DNA of 5,245 nucleotides from Holophagaceae bacterium. GTDB taxonomy: Bacteria; Acidobacteriota; Holophagae; Holophagales; Holophagaceae. The notes below the pieces were generated by a model. That model did not search any database, was not told the origin of the DNA, and saw only the letters and a list, made by a program, of their open reading frames with translations. Below are positions 1 to 5,245 of the stretch, in pieces (positions within the stretch are counted from its first letter, which is position 1; each line of letters begins with the position of its first letter). The position numbers and the translations under genes are program-made. The stretch lies in assembly GCA_025355915.1 (NCBI GenBank), contig JANXYT010000489.1, positions 1 to 5,245 on the forward strand, given 5' to 3'.

Positions 1-2
1 CG

Positions 3-1568
3 GACGAGACAGCCTTCACGGCGCTGGCTTCGGACGGGCAGGGCGGCTGGTATCTCGGCAGCCATGGCCGGGGCTTGGTCCTGCGCTACAGCCGCCAGGG
101 CGAGCGTCTGGAAACGCTGATGGACACGCCCTTCGAGGAAGTGCGCGCCCTGGCTGTGGCCGATGGCCAGCTCTACATCGGCGCCGACAACGGACTCACC
201 CCCAAGTTCAGTACGGGCCAGCTGGAGCGCCGGGAAGGCTATCTCCAGTCGGAGGCTTCAGCCACCACCCGTTCCGCCATCATCCACCTGGACAAGGATC
301 GCGTGCCGGAGACCCTGTGGCAGAGCGCCCAGAGCCAGGTCTATGCCCTCACGGTCTGGAAGGGCCAGCTGTTGGTGGGTACCGGCAACCGTTCCCGCCT
401 GTTCTCGATCCCCCTCGGCAAGGCCCGGGACATGGATCCCTTCGCCGCGGTGCAGGAACTTGGCACCGCCCAGGCCACGGCCTTCCTGCCCACCGGGGGC
501 GACCTCCTGGTGGTGGGATCCAATCCCGCCGAACTGCACCTGCTCTCCGAAGCCCAGGCCACCGAGGGCACCCTGGAATCAAAGATCCTCAAGGGCGCGC
601 CCATCGCCGACTGGGGCCGCGCCTACCTGGATGCCGACCTGCCCACCGGCACGAATGTCGAACTCCAGTTCCGCACGGGCAGCACGGAGACCCCCGACAC
701 CACCTGGAGCGCCTGGACGCCGCCGCTGCGCAGCGGCGAACGGCCCGCCCTGCCGCCCGCCCGCTTTGCCCAGTTCCGCCTGCGCCTCAGCAGCACCCGG
801 GGCGGTGCCACCCCGGTTGTGGAAACCGTGAGTGTGTATTGGGCGCAGCGCAATCTGGCGCCGGTCTGGGAAGGGGTGGACATCATGCCGCCGGGCCTGG
901 TCATCACCCGCACCGCCCCCGCGGAGGACATCGGCATCGAGCGGGTCCCACTGGAGACCCAGAAGCTCATTCCCGCCCTGGGCTACATGGGGGCCGAGAA
1001 GCGCAGCTTTCGCCGCGGGGGCCAGAGCTTCGTATTCCGGGTGAATGATCCCAACGGGGACACCCTCCAGTTCGCCATCCGGCTGGTCCCCGACCGCGGC
1101 GCGCCCATCCTGATCGAGAAGGCCTGGAAGGAAAAATTCTTCAGCTTCGATACCCTGCCGGTGCCGGACGGACGCTATCGCCTTGAGGTGACCACCTCCG
1201 ATGCGCCCTCGGCTCCCTTCAACGCCGTCCTCACCAGCACCTGGCGCACGGCACCGTTCGTCGTGGATCACACGCCCCCCGCGATCGCCGAGTTGAGCGC
1301 CGTGCCGGAAGGCGAGGGCATCCGGGTTCGGTTCGTGGGCCGGGATGAGACGTCCATGCTGAAGGACGCGGCCATCAGCGCCGATGGTGAACGCTGGCTC
1401 CAGCTTGTGCCCGAGGATCGCATCTTCGATCAGAAGGAGGAGCGCTTCGATGTGCTGGTGCCCCGCGATGCGGCCCGCGGCGACCGGATTCTCGTGAAGG
1501 TGGTCGACCAGCACAACAATGAGCAGACCGCCGCAGTCACGCTCGGCGCCGTGGGCGCCAAGAAGTAG
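3..1568 (+). CDS. Large propeller/Ig-like repeat protein, 5' end missing (hypothetical)
   Basis: This is the last 521 codons of a longer gene; the frame is open to the left edge, so the true start is outside the window. A TTG at base 75 lies in frame but is not a credible start, because a repeat unit (ETAFTALASDG... WYLGSHGRGLVLRY) is already running before it. The N-terminal part, roughly residues 1-180 of the fragment, has blade-like repeats of the pattern 'xVxALAVxxGxLYIGxxNGxx' (VRALAVADGQLYIGADNG, VYALTVWKGQLLVGTGN, ATAFLPTGGDLLVVGSNP), typical of beta-propellers. From about residue 203 a beta-sandwich-like segment follows (WGRAYLDADLPTGTNVELQF... FAQFRLRL), then a DPNGDTLQF segment and an Ig-like tail beginning FVVDHTPP near residue 419. 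No catalytic motif or C-terminal anchor is visible. The fold suggests a secreted or periplasmic binding or structural role, but the signal peptide would be off-window. I do not recognise a named family. The gene converges on the enoyl-CoA hydratase gene. Confidence 0.88.
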   Translation, partial: DETAFTALASDGQGGWYLGSHGRGLVLRYSRQGERLETLMDTPFEEVRALAVADGQLYIGADNGLTPKFSTGQLERREGYLQSEASATTRSAIIHLDKDRVPETLWQSAQSQVYALTVWKGQLLVGTGNRSRLFSIPLGKARDMDPFAAVQELGTAQATAFLPTGGDLLVVGSNPAELHLLSEAQATEGTLESKILKGAPIADWGRAYLDADLPTGTNVELQFRTGSTETPDTTWSAWTPPLRSGERPALPPARFAQFRLRLSSTRGGATPVVETVSVYWAQRNLAPVWEGVDIMPPGLVITRTAPAEDIGIERVPLETQKLIPALGYMGAEKRSFRRGGQSFVFRVNDPNGDTLQFAIRLVPDRGAPILIEKAWKEKFFSFDTLPVPDGRYRLEVTTSDAPSAPFNAVLTSTWRTAPFVVDHTPPAIAELSAVPEGEGIRVRFVGRDETSMLKDAAISADGERWLQLVPEDRIFDQKEERFDVLVPRDAARGDRILVKVVDQHNNEQTAAVTLGAVGAKK

Positions 1569-1574
1569 CCCTGC

Positions 1575-1623
1575 CTATCTCCAAAACGGGCGCGGCTTGT
1601 GGCCGCGCCCGTTTTGGAGATAG
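1575..1623. terminator. Bidirectional intrinsic terminator (perfect 22-bp inverted repeat)
   Basis: Bases 1575-1596 are an exact reverse complement of 1602-1623, with a 5-nt loop (TTGTG). The inner 10 bp are pure G/C. The four A's on the left arm and four T's on the right arm flank this core, so transcripts from either side make a GC hairpin followed by U4. It begins 6 nt after the stop of the plus-strand gene (TAG, 1566-1568) and ends 7 nt before the stop codon of the minus-strand enoyl-CoA hydratase (1631-1633). This placement is exactly what a shared terminator for convergent genes needs. Confidence 0.92.
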
Positions 1624-1630
1624 CGGACGG

Positions 1631-2407
1631 CTACAAACCGTTGAACTTCGCTCCACGCTTTTCCAGGAAGGCGCCCATGCCTTCCTGCATGTCCTGGGTG
1701 GCGGCCAGCAGGCCGAAGAGGGCGGCCTCAAATTGAATGCCCTGGTCCTGGGGCATCTCGATGCCTTCATTCACGGCGGCCAGGGCACTGCGGAGAGCCA
1801 GGGGGCCGCGGGAAAGGAGGGTCTTCGCCAGCTTCTCGGCGGTGGCCTTGAGGTCGGCCTGGGGCACCACGCGGCTCACGAGGCCCATGCGGAGGGCGTC
1901 GGCGGCAGGTGTCATCTCGCCGCTGAGGATCATGTCCAGGGCCACGCCCTTGCCCACGAGACGCGGCAGGCGCTGGGTGCCACCGTAGCCGGGAATGATG
2001 CCGAGGCTCACTTCGGGCAGGCCGAACCGGGCATTCTCGCTGGCGATGCGGATGTGGCAGGCCAGGGCCAGTTCGCAGCCGCCGCCCAGGGCGAAGCCGT
2101 TCACGGCGGCAATGACAGGCTTGGGCATGGCTTCGATGCGCTGGAACACGGCCTGGCCGCGCAGGGCCTGCACCCGGGCCCCGGCGGAGTCGAGGGCCTT
2201 CAGCTCTGAAATGTCCGCTCCGGCCACAAAGGCCTTTTCGCCAGCGCCCGTCACCACCACCACACCCACTTCGGCATCGTGTTCGAGGTCTGCAAAGACC
2301 TGCTCCAGTTCTTTCAATACCTCGTTGTTCAGGGCGTTGAGCTTCTCGGGCCGGCTGAGGGTGACCCAGGCGATGCGGTCGGCTTTCTCGACGAGGACGA
2401 AGGACAT
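1631..2407 (-). CDS. Enoyl-CoA hydratase (crotonase family)
   Basis: A complete 258-residue protein, the usual length for a monofunctional short-chain enoyl-CoA hydratase. In this family the enzyme adds water across the trans-2,3 double bond of enoyl-CoA to give 3-hydroxyacyl-CoA, the second step of beta-oxidation, in the cytoplasm. Seen in the sequence: SRPEKLNALN near residue 18; the CoA/oxyanion-hole segment FVAGADI at 60-66; the crotonase signature IAAVNGFALGGGCELALACH at 99-118, with oxyanion-hole glycine G109 and catalytic Glu112; FGLPEVSLGIIPGYGGTQRL at 128-147 with the second catalytic Glu132; and a C-terminal AFLEKRGAKFNG. Both glutamates are present, which favours a true hydratase over dehydratase-inactive crotonase relatives. 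The frame runs 25 codons further upstream, but the start at 2407 is chosen because AGGAG precedes it by 5 nt and MSFVLVEKADRIAWVTL is where family homology begins. It is divergent from nadC and convergent with the propeller gene, so it is apparently transcribed alone. Chain-length preference cannot be read from the sequence. Confidence 0.95.
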   Translation of the reverse strand: MSFVLVEKADRIAWVTLSRPEKLNALNNEVLKELEQVFADLEHDAEVGVVVVTGAGEKAFVAGADISELKALDSAGARVQALRGQAVFQRIEAMPKPVIAAVNGFALGGGCELALACHIRIASENARFGLPEVSLGIIPGYGGTQRLPRLVGKGVALDMILSGEMTPAADALRMGLVSRVVPQADLKATAEKLAKTLLSRGPLALRSALAAVNEGIEMPQDQGIQFEAALFGLLAATQDMQEGMGAFLEKRGAKFNGL

Positions 2408-2412
2408 GGGGG

Positions 2413-2417
2413 CTCCT
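2413..2417 (-). promoter_or_regulatory. Shine-Dalgarno site of the enoyl-CoA hydratase gene
   Basis: AGGAG on the minus strand, followed by five C's and then the ATG at 2407-2405. It decides between this start and in-frame ATG codons further upstream that would run into the 5' end of nadC. Confidence 0.85.
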
Positions 2418-2454
2418 GGTTTGGGTTGGTTGCTGAGCATTCTATGCTGAGTCT

Positions 2455-2458
2455 GGAG
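2455..2458 (+). promoter_or_regulatory. Shine-Dalgarno site of nadC
   Basis: GGAG lies 6 nt before the ATG at 2465. It supports that ATG as the start, which also gives a normal-length N-terminus. Confidence 0.75.
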
Positions 2459-2464
2459 TGACCG

Positions 2465-3313
2465 ATGTTCCATCCCCCGCACCCCGAGACGTATCGCGAC
2501 CAGCTGCGCACCTTCCTGCGCGAGGACTGGGGCACCCAGGACTGGACCACGGCGGCGGTGCCGGACCGGCCCATGCTGGCCCGGGTGGTGGCCAAGGGCG
2601 ATTTAGTACTGTCGGGACTCCCCATGGCGCTGGAGGTGTTCCACATCGCGGATCCCAGCCTAGCGGTGACGTTGCTCGCCTCAGATGGACAGCGGGTGTC
2701 CAAGGGGGCCGAAGTGCTGCGCGTCGACGGTTCCAGCCACGGCATCCTGCTGGCCGAACGGGTGATGCTGAACCTGCTCCAGCGGCTTTCGGGCACGGCC
2801 ACCCTCACGCGGAAGTTCGTGGACGCCATCGAGGGCACGGGCGCCCGGATTCTCGACACGCGCAAGACCACGCCGGGCCTCAAGCTGTTGGAAAAGTACG
2901 CGGTGCGCTGCGGCGGCGGTGTGAACCACCGGCTCACTTTGGGCGATGGCGTCCTGCTCAAGGAGAACCACCTGGCGGCGGCGGGCGGTGTCCGCGCGGC
3001 GGTGGAGGCGGCGCGGCGCGTGGCGCCCAATCTCGTGAAGATCGAAGTCGAGGTGGAGACCCTGGGCCAGCTCAAGGCCTGCCTCGATCTGCCGGACGTG
3101 GACGGCGTGCTGCTGGACAACATGGCCCTGGAGCAGATGCGCGAGGCCGTGGCCCTGCGGGACCGCAGCGGCCGAAGGCTCTTCCTGGAGGCCAGCGGCA
3201 ACCTCACCCTCGACCGGGCTAGAGCCGTGGCCGAGACCGGCGTGGATTTCCTCAGCGTCGGCGCCCTCACCCATAGCGCCCCCGCGGTGGACCTCAGCCT
3301 GCGGATGGGTTGA
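2465..3313 (+). CDS. nadC: Nicotinate-nucleotide pyrophosphorylase (quinolinate phosphoribosyltransferase)
   Basis: A complete 282-residue protein of normal family length. NadC condenses quinolinate with PRPP, releasing CO2 and pyrophosphate, to form nicotinate mononucleotide, the step that joins de novo quinolinate synthesis to NAD assembly in the cytoplasm. Visible hallmarks: LAERVMLNLLQRLSG at 96-110 with Arg99; ILDTRKTTPGLKLLEKYAVR at 129-148 with Arg133 and Lys134; CGGGVNHR at 149-156 with His155 and Arg156; LLKENH with Lys166; the acidic IEVEVE strand at 193-198; VLLDNM with Asp218; LEASGN at 241-246; and SVGALTHSAP at 264-273. These correspond to the substrate-binding Arg, Lys, His and acidic residues known for the family, so the enzyme looks intact. 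An unusual detail is DWTTA at 26-30, where most relatives have Asp followed by an aliphatic residue before the Thr/Ser pair. No nadA or nadB lies in the window. The gene diverges from the enoyl-CoA hydratase gene and converges on tolC. Confidence 0.97.
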   Translation: MFHPPHPETYRDQLRTFLREDWGTQDWTTAAVPDRPMLARVVAKGDLVLSGLPMALEVFHIADPSLAVTLLASDGQRVSKGAEVLRVDGSSHGILLAERVMLNLLQRLSGTATLTRKFVDAIEGTGARILDTRKTTPGLKLLEKYAVRCGGGVNHRLTLGDGVLLKENHLAAAGGVRAAVEAARRVAPNLVKIEVEVETLGQLKACLDLPDVDGVLLDNMALEQMREAVALRDRSGRRLFLEASGNLTLDRARAVAETGVDFLSVGALTHSAPAVDLSLRMG

Positions 3314-3328
3314 ACTCAGGAGAACGGG

Positions 3329-3363
3329 AAAAAAGCAGAAGCCCGGCTTTGCCGGGCTTCTGC
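3329..3363 (-). terminator. Intrinsic terminator for the TolC-family gene
   Basis: Bases 3335-3347 pair perfectly with 3351-3363 (13 bp, GC-rich, 3-nt loop). Six A's at 3329-3334 directly adjoin the left arm, so a minus-strand transcript reads hairpin then U6: a classic terminator 46 nt past the tolC stop. On the plus strand the same hairpin lies 21 nt after the nadC stop but is followed by G/C-rich sequence without a T run. It may therefore stabilise or weakly terminate the nadC transcript rather than act as a canonical terminator for it. Confidence 0.88.
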
Positions 3364-3371
3364 GCGGGGGC

Positions 3372-3403
3372 CCGGGGGTGTGCGCGTAGCGCAGGACCCC
3401 CGG
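3372..3403. repeat. Second hairpin in the nadC/tolC convergent gap
   Basis: The 8-base arms at 3372-3379 and 3396-3403 (CCGGGGGT / ACCCCCGG) are perfect complements, and an inner 5-bp stem (TGCGC 3381-3385 with GCGCA 3389-3393, loop GTA) continues the helix across a small 1x2 internal loop. It lies 6 nt after the tolC stop. No T run follows on either strand, so it is probably an accessory 3'-end structure rather than a terminator by itself. Confidence 0.6.
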
Positions 3404-3409
3404 ACAGCA

Positions 3410-4942
3410 TCATTTCACTTCCAGCTTCCTCGCCTCGAGCAGATGCCCCAGGGCCTTTTCCAGGGCGGTGACGGCCTTCGCGTAGGTGATCTGGGACTGG
3501 AGCTCGTTGCTCTTGGCGGTGTCGAGGTCGTTCTGCTTGGAGAGCACGAGGAAGTTGGTGCTCATGCCGTTCTCGAACTTCTTCTGCTCCGCTTCAAGGT
3601 CCTTTTCACGGAAGTAGCGGGTCTTCTCCGCCGCAGCCACACCCTTGTTGAAGGCATCCACGTTGCGGAAGGCCTGGCGGACCTCCAGCGTGATGCCCAG
3701 TTCCAGGTCGCGCATGGTCAGCTCGCTCTGGCGCCGGTTGGCCCGGGCCTGGGCCTGATAGCCCCGGGCGGTGCGGTTCTGAAGGGGGATGGCGAACTGC
3801 AGGCCCACGGTGTAGCCGGGGTAGGCGCCCTTGCTGAGGTCCTTGTTCACCGCGGCCAGGCCCTCGGAGGGGATCTGCGAAGCCGCATTGCCGTTGTAGG
3901 TGGCGAAGGCGTCCAACTGCGGCAGGGTGCGGTTGTTGGAGGCGGTCTCCAGAATCTGCTTGGATTCCAGATCCAGCCGGGCGCTCTTCAGCTCGATGCG
4001 GTTGTTGAGGGCCTGCTTTTCGGCGGCCGCCTCATCCATCTCCAGGGGCTTCACGCTGGGGACATCGGCCATCTCCAGGTTCGCGGGCCGCTCAGCGGAG
4101 GGATACAGGGCGCGGATGAGGGCGTCCTTGGCGTTCAGGAACTGGGCCTCGGCGGCGATGATGTCCTGCTCGCGCTGGGCCACGGAGGCCTCGGAGGAGG
4201 TGACTTCGATGGGCGCCAGGGTGCCCACCTGCACCCGGATCTGGTTTTCCTTGAGCTGTTTCTGGGCCAGGGCCAGGGCCTGCTGCTTGTTCTCCAGGTT
4301 CCGCTGGCCGTAGACCACATCCCAGTAGAGGGATTCGGTGCTGGCCGCCAGATCAATGATGGCTTTCTGGAACCCCAGATCGGCGGCCTGGGCGCCCTTG
4401 CGGGCCACGATGAGACGGCTTTCCGAGGTATCCCGGCCAAAGTTCTTGAGGAGGCTCTGGGAATAGGTCGCGGTGAAGCTGCCGTCGTAGGGGTTGGTGG
4501 TGAAGGGAGCCTCGGGTCCGCCGTTCACGGTACCCTTGCTGAAGCGATAGGTGGGCGCATAGTTCAGGCTCAGGTTGCCGCCCCAGCCGAAGGCCTTGGT
4601 GGAACCGAGTGTGAAGGCGCGATTGAAACTCGTGGTTTCGGAGGACACGAGTGGACCGCCGGGGAAATTCTGGCCGCGGCTGGCGTCCTGGATCTTACTG
4701 AGGCTCACTCCGCTGGTGAGATTCCAGTCGAAGAAACCCTGCTCGATCAGCACGCCGGCACGGGTGAAGTCGCGCGTCTCGACGGCGATCTGCACTTGCA
4801 AATTGTTCTTCAGGGAAGTCTCGATGGCGGCCTGCAGGGTCAGTTTCGTGACCGCGGCCTTCGGGGCGTCGACCTTCGGAGCGTCCTGGGCTACCAGGGA
4901 GAAGGCCACCAGCAGGGCCGGGCAAATTGGAAGACGCATCAT
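3410..4942 (-). CDS. TolC-family outer-membrane efflux protein
   Basis: A complete 510-residue protein. TolC-family proteins are trimeric outer-membrane channels with a periplasmic alpha-helical tunnel; they work with an inner-membrane pump (RND, ABC or MFS) and an adaptor to export drugs, metals, proteins or other substrates. A short signal peptide is visible (hydrophobic LPICPALLVAFSLVA, likely cut before QDAPK near residue 19). The first OEP-type repeat starts at LTLQAAIETSLKNNLQVQIA (34-53) and reaches VGTLAPIEVTSSEASVAQRE (239-258). The second runs from about 305 to 500 and contains VGLQFAIPLQNRTARG (379-394) and FENGMSTNFLVLSKQNDLDT (456-475), then the closing ITYAKAVTALEKALGHL. YSQSLLKNFGRD (160-171) resembles the membrane-strand segment of related proteins. 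Long Ala/Gln/Glu/Lys-rich stretches fit the coiled-coil tunnel. The adjacent ATG at 4939 is an equally possible start. No pump or adaptor gene is in the window, so the substrate is unknown. Confidence 0.93.
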   Translation of the reverse strand: MMRLPICPALLVAFSLVAQDAPKVDAPKAAVTKLTLQAAIETSLKNNLQVQIAVETRDFTRAGVLIEQGFFDWNLTSGVSLSKIQDASRGQNFPGGPLVSSETTSFNRAFTLGSTKAFGWGGNLSLNYAPTYRFSKGTVNGGPEAPFTTNPYDGSFTATYSQSLLKNFGRDTSESRLIVARKGAQAADLGFQKAIIDLAASTESLYWDVVYGQRNLENKQQALALAQKQLKENQIRVQVGTLAPIEVTSSEASVAQREQDIIAAEAQFLNAKDALIRALYPSAERPANLEMADVPSVKPLEMDEAAAEKQALNNRIELKSARLDLESKQILETASNNRTLPQLDAFATYNGNAASQIPSEGLAAVNKDLSKGAYPGYTVGLQFAIPLQNRTARGYQAQARANRRQSELTMRDLELGITLEVRQAFRNVDAFNKGVAAAEKTRYFREKDLEAEQKKFENGMSTNFLVLSKQNDLDTAKSNELQSQITYAKAVTALEKALGHLLEARKLEVK

Positions 4943-5088
4943 CACCACTCCTTGAAGATCGAAAAGAGCTGCCACAGGGACAGGCTGCCTACGGATGAGC
5001 CCAGGGGCCGGTTTAGGTCATCCCCGGTAGCAGGATGCCTCCCTCGCATGATGAGGGCAAGGGGTATTTCATCAAGTGTTGAAAATAT
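4943..5088 (-). promoter_or_regulatory. Non-coding gap / tolC leader with small inverted repeats
   Basis: The 146 bp between the acyl-CoA dehydrogenase stop and the tolC start hold no credible gene. Three short inverted repeats are visible: 5016-5023 with 5033-5039 (GGCATCC against GGATGACC on the minus strand, 7 bp with one bulged base, 9-nt loop), 5041-5045 with 5053-5057 (CCCTC/GAGGG), and an AT-rich one at the right end listed separately. None is followed by a U run on the minus strand, so I see no clear terminator for the dehydrogenase gene. A tolC promoter may lie in the AT-richer part near 5058-5100, but I find no convincing -35/-10 pair. Read-through from the dehydrogenase gene is possible. 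Confidence 0.4.
4948..4952 (-). promoter_or_regulatory. Shine-Dalgarno site of the TolC-family gene
   Basis: AGGAG on the minus strand lies 5 nt before the ATG at 4942 and 8 nt before the tandem ATG at 4939. Both spacings are usable, so the protein may begin with one or two Met. The site excludes the in-frame ATG further upstream at 4975, whose extension would spoil the signal peptide. Confidence 0.82.
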
Positions 5089-5099
5089 TCACTTCAACA
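5077..5099. repeat. AT-rich inverted repeat over the acyl-CoA dehydrogenase stop codon
   Basis: TGTTGAA (5077-5083) and TTCAACA (5093-5099) are exact complements separated by 9 nt, and the dehydrogenase stop codon sits at their centre. The stem is AT-rich and has no T run after it, so it is a weak terminator candidate. It could equally be a protein-binding palindrome or chance. Confidence 0.35.
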
Positions 5100-5245
5100 A
5101 TTCCCGGGCGATGACCATGCGCTGGATTTCGCTGGTGCCCTCGTAGATGGTGGTCACACGCACATCCCGGTAGAGGCGTTCGACGAGGTATTCGCGCGAG
5201 TAGCCATAACCGCCGTGGATCTGGACCGCCCGGTCACAGATCCAC
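5089..5245 (-). CDS. Acyl-CoA dehydrogenase, C-terminal end (partial)
   Basis: Only the last 51 codons are present; the gene runs off the right edge. Acyl-CoA dehydrogenases are FAD enzymes that make the trans-2,3 double bond in acyl-CoA, the first step of beta-oxidation, and pass electrons to electron-transfer flavoprotein. The fragment carries the family C-terminal signature: [20 protein letters not shown] with the following RD fits the known spacing of the Gln, Gly-Gly, Gly, acidic and basic residues that contact [13 protein letters not shown] follows, and its Glu (fragment residue 35) is at the position of the catalytic base of medium- and short-chain family members. The protein ends MVIARELLK, as is usual. 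Substrate chain length cannot be told from this piece. It shares strand with tolC, 146 bp upstream of that gene. Confidence 0.95.
   Translation of the reverse strand, partial: WICDRAVQIHGGYGYSREYLVERLYRDVRVTTIYEGTSEIQRMVIARELLK

Larger units (their letters stand above)
2408..2464. promoter_or_regulatory. Divergent intergenic region with overlapping promoter candidates
   Basis: Only 57 bp separate the start codons of the enoyl-CoA hydratase gene (minus) and nadC (plus), so both promoters should lie here or just inside the genes. For the minus strand, TAGAAT (2444-2439) is a fair -10 box, one mismatch from TATAAT, and would give a leader of about 25 nt; no good -35 box is visible. For the plus strand, TTGGGT (2421-2426) and TATGCT (2443-2448) are 16 nt apart, but the implied leader is only about 10 nt. 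The two -10 candidates overlap. GCTGAG occurs twice (2432-2437 and 2446-2451), 14 bp apart, and AGCAT/ATGCT forms a short inverted repeat. All promoter assignments are weak and made by eye. Confidence 0.35.

Noticed and set aside
579..1514. A 311-codon minus-strand open frame inside the propeller gene
   Set aside because: Composition is antisense-like (His/Gly/Arg/Ala-rich), with no domain and no support from neighbouring signals. The plus-strand frame has coherent beta-repeat patterning throughout.
2408..2482. A longer N-terminus for the enoyl-CoA hydratase, starting at 2482
   Set aside because: The extra 25 residues have no family homology, would overlap the nadC start, and would ignore the well-placed AGGAG before the ATG at 2407.
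2329..3270. A 313-codon minus-strand open frame covering nadC
   Set aside because: It is Arg/Ser/Thr-rich without a domain, and it overlaps nadC, whose conserved motifs establish the plus strand as coding. It also overlaps the start of the enoyl-CoA hydratase gene.
4883..4942. TolC-family protein as a lipoprotein via Cys7
   Set aside because: The cysteine lies only seven residues from the start in LPIC, which does not fit a lipobox and leaves no room for a signal peptide before it. A normal cleavage near LVA/QD fits better.
4953..5058. A c-di-GMP (GEMM-I) or cobalamin riboswitch in the tolC leader or on its opposite strand
   Set aside because: Short stretches such as CCTAAACC and GGTAGCAGGATGCC recall pieces of these motifs, but the essential GGCAAACC and GACGCAAAGC elements of GEMM, and the B12-box arrangement, are absent.
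3380..5146. A very long plus-strand open frame (588 codons) antisense to the TolC-family gene
   Set aside because: Its translation is a Gly/Leu/Val/His/Glu-rich string with no recognisable domain, as is usual for the antisense of a GC-rich gene. The minus-strand frame has a signal peptide, a Shine-Dalgarno site and clear OEP repeats. The frame also runs through the intergenic gap and into the acyl-CoA dehydrogenase.
1..5245. CRISPR arrays, insertion sequences, tRNA/rRNA genes, toxin-antitoxin or defence genes
   Set aside because: No regularly spaced repeats, transposase motifs, target-site duplications, cloverleaf sequences or small paired genes are visible, and the window is almost completely filled by the five genes described.

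Overview
The window is ordinary, dense bacterial chromosome. It is GC-rich (roughly two thirds GC by eye, with strong G/C preference at third codon positions), almost fully coding, and has well-formed Shine-Dalgarno sites and intrinsic terminators. The outer-membrane TolC-family protein implies a diderm (Gram-negative type) organism. The secreted-looking propeller/Ig-like protein, the beta-oxidation enzymes and the style of the TolC-family protein would suit an acidobacterium of the Holophaga/Geothrix type. That placement is an inference from general resemblance and cannot be proven from this sequence.

Layout, left to right: (1) bases 3-1568, plus strand, the 3' part of a large protein with beta-propeller-like repeats followed by Ig-like beta-sandwich segments; its start lies outside the window. 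(2) A perfect 22-bp inverted repeat at 1575-1623 sits between two convergent genes and should terminate both. (3) Bases 1631-2407, minus strand, a complete enoyl-CoA hydratase of the crotonase family. (4) A 57-bp divergent intergenic region with a Shine-Dalgarno site for each gene. (5) Bases 2465-3313, plus strand, a complete nadC (quinolinate phosphoribosyltransferase). (6) Two hairpins between nadC and the next convergent gene; the A/T tract shows that the stronger one terminates the minus-strand gene. (7) Bases 3410-4942, minus strand, a complete TolC-family outer-membrane efflux protein with a signal peptide. (8) A 146-bp non-coding stretch with several small inverted repeats. (9) Bases 5089 to the right edge, minus strand, the C-terminal 51 codons of an acyl-CoA dehydrogenase.

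Functionally the genes do not form one pathway. Enoyl-CoA hydratase and acyl-CoA dehydrogenase catalyse consecutive steps of fatty-acid beta-oxidation, but they are separated by nadC (NAD biosynthesis) and tolC (export), so they are not one simple operon here. I looked for an undescribed system and found none. There is no mobile element, CRISPR array, toxin-antitoxin pair, tRNA or rRNA that I can support. The points most worth a second look are the uncharacterised propeller/Ig-like protein, the overlapping divergent promoter candidates between the enoyl-CoA hydratase gene and nadC, and the possibly structured leader of tolC.
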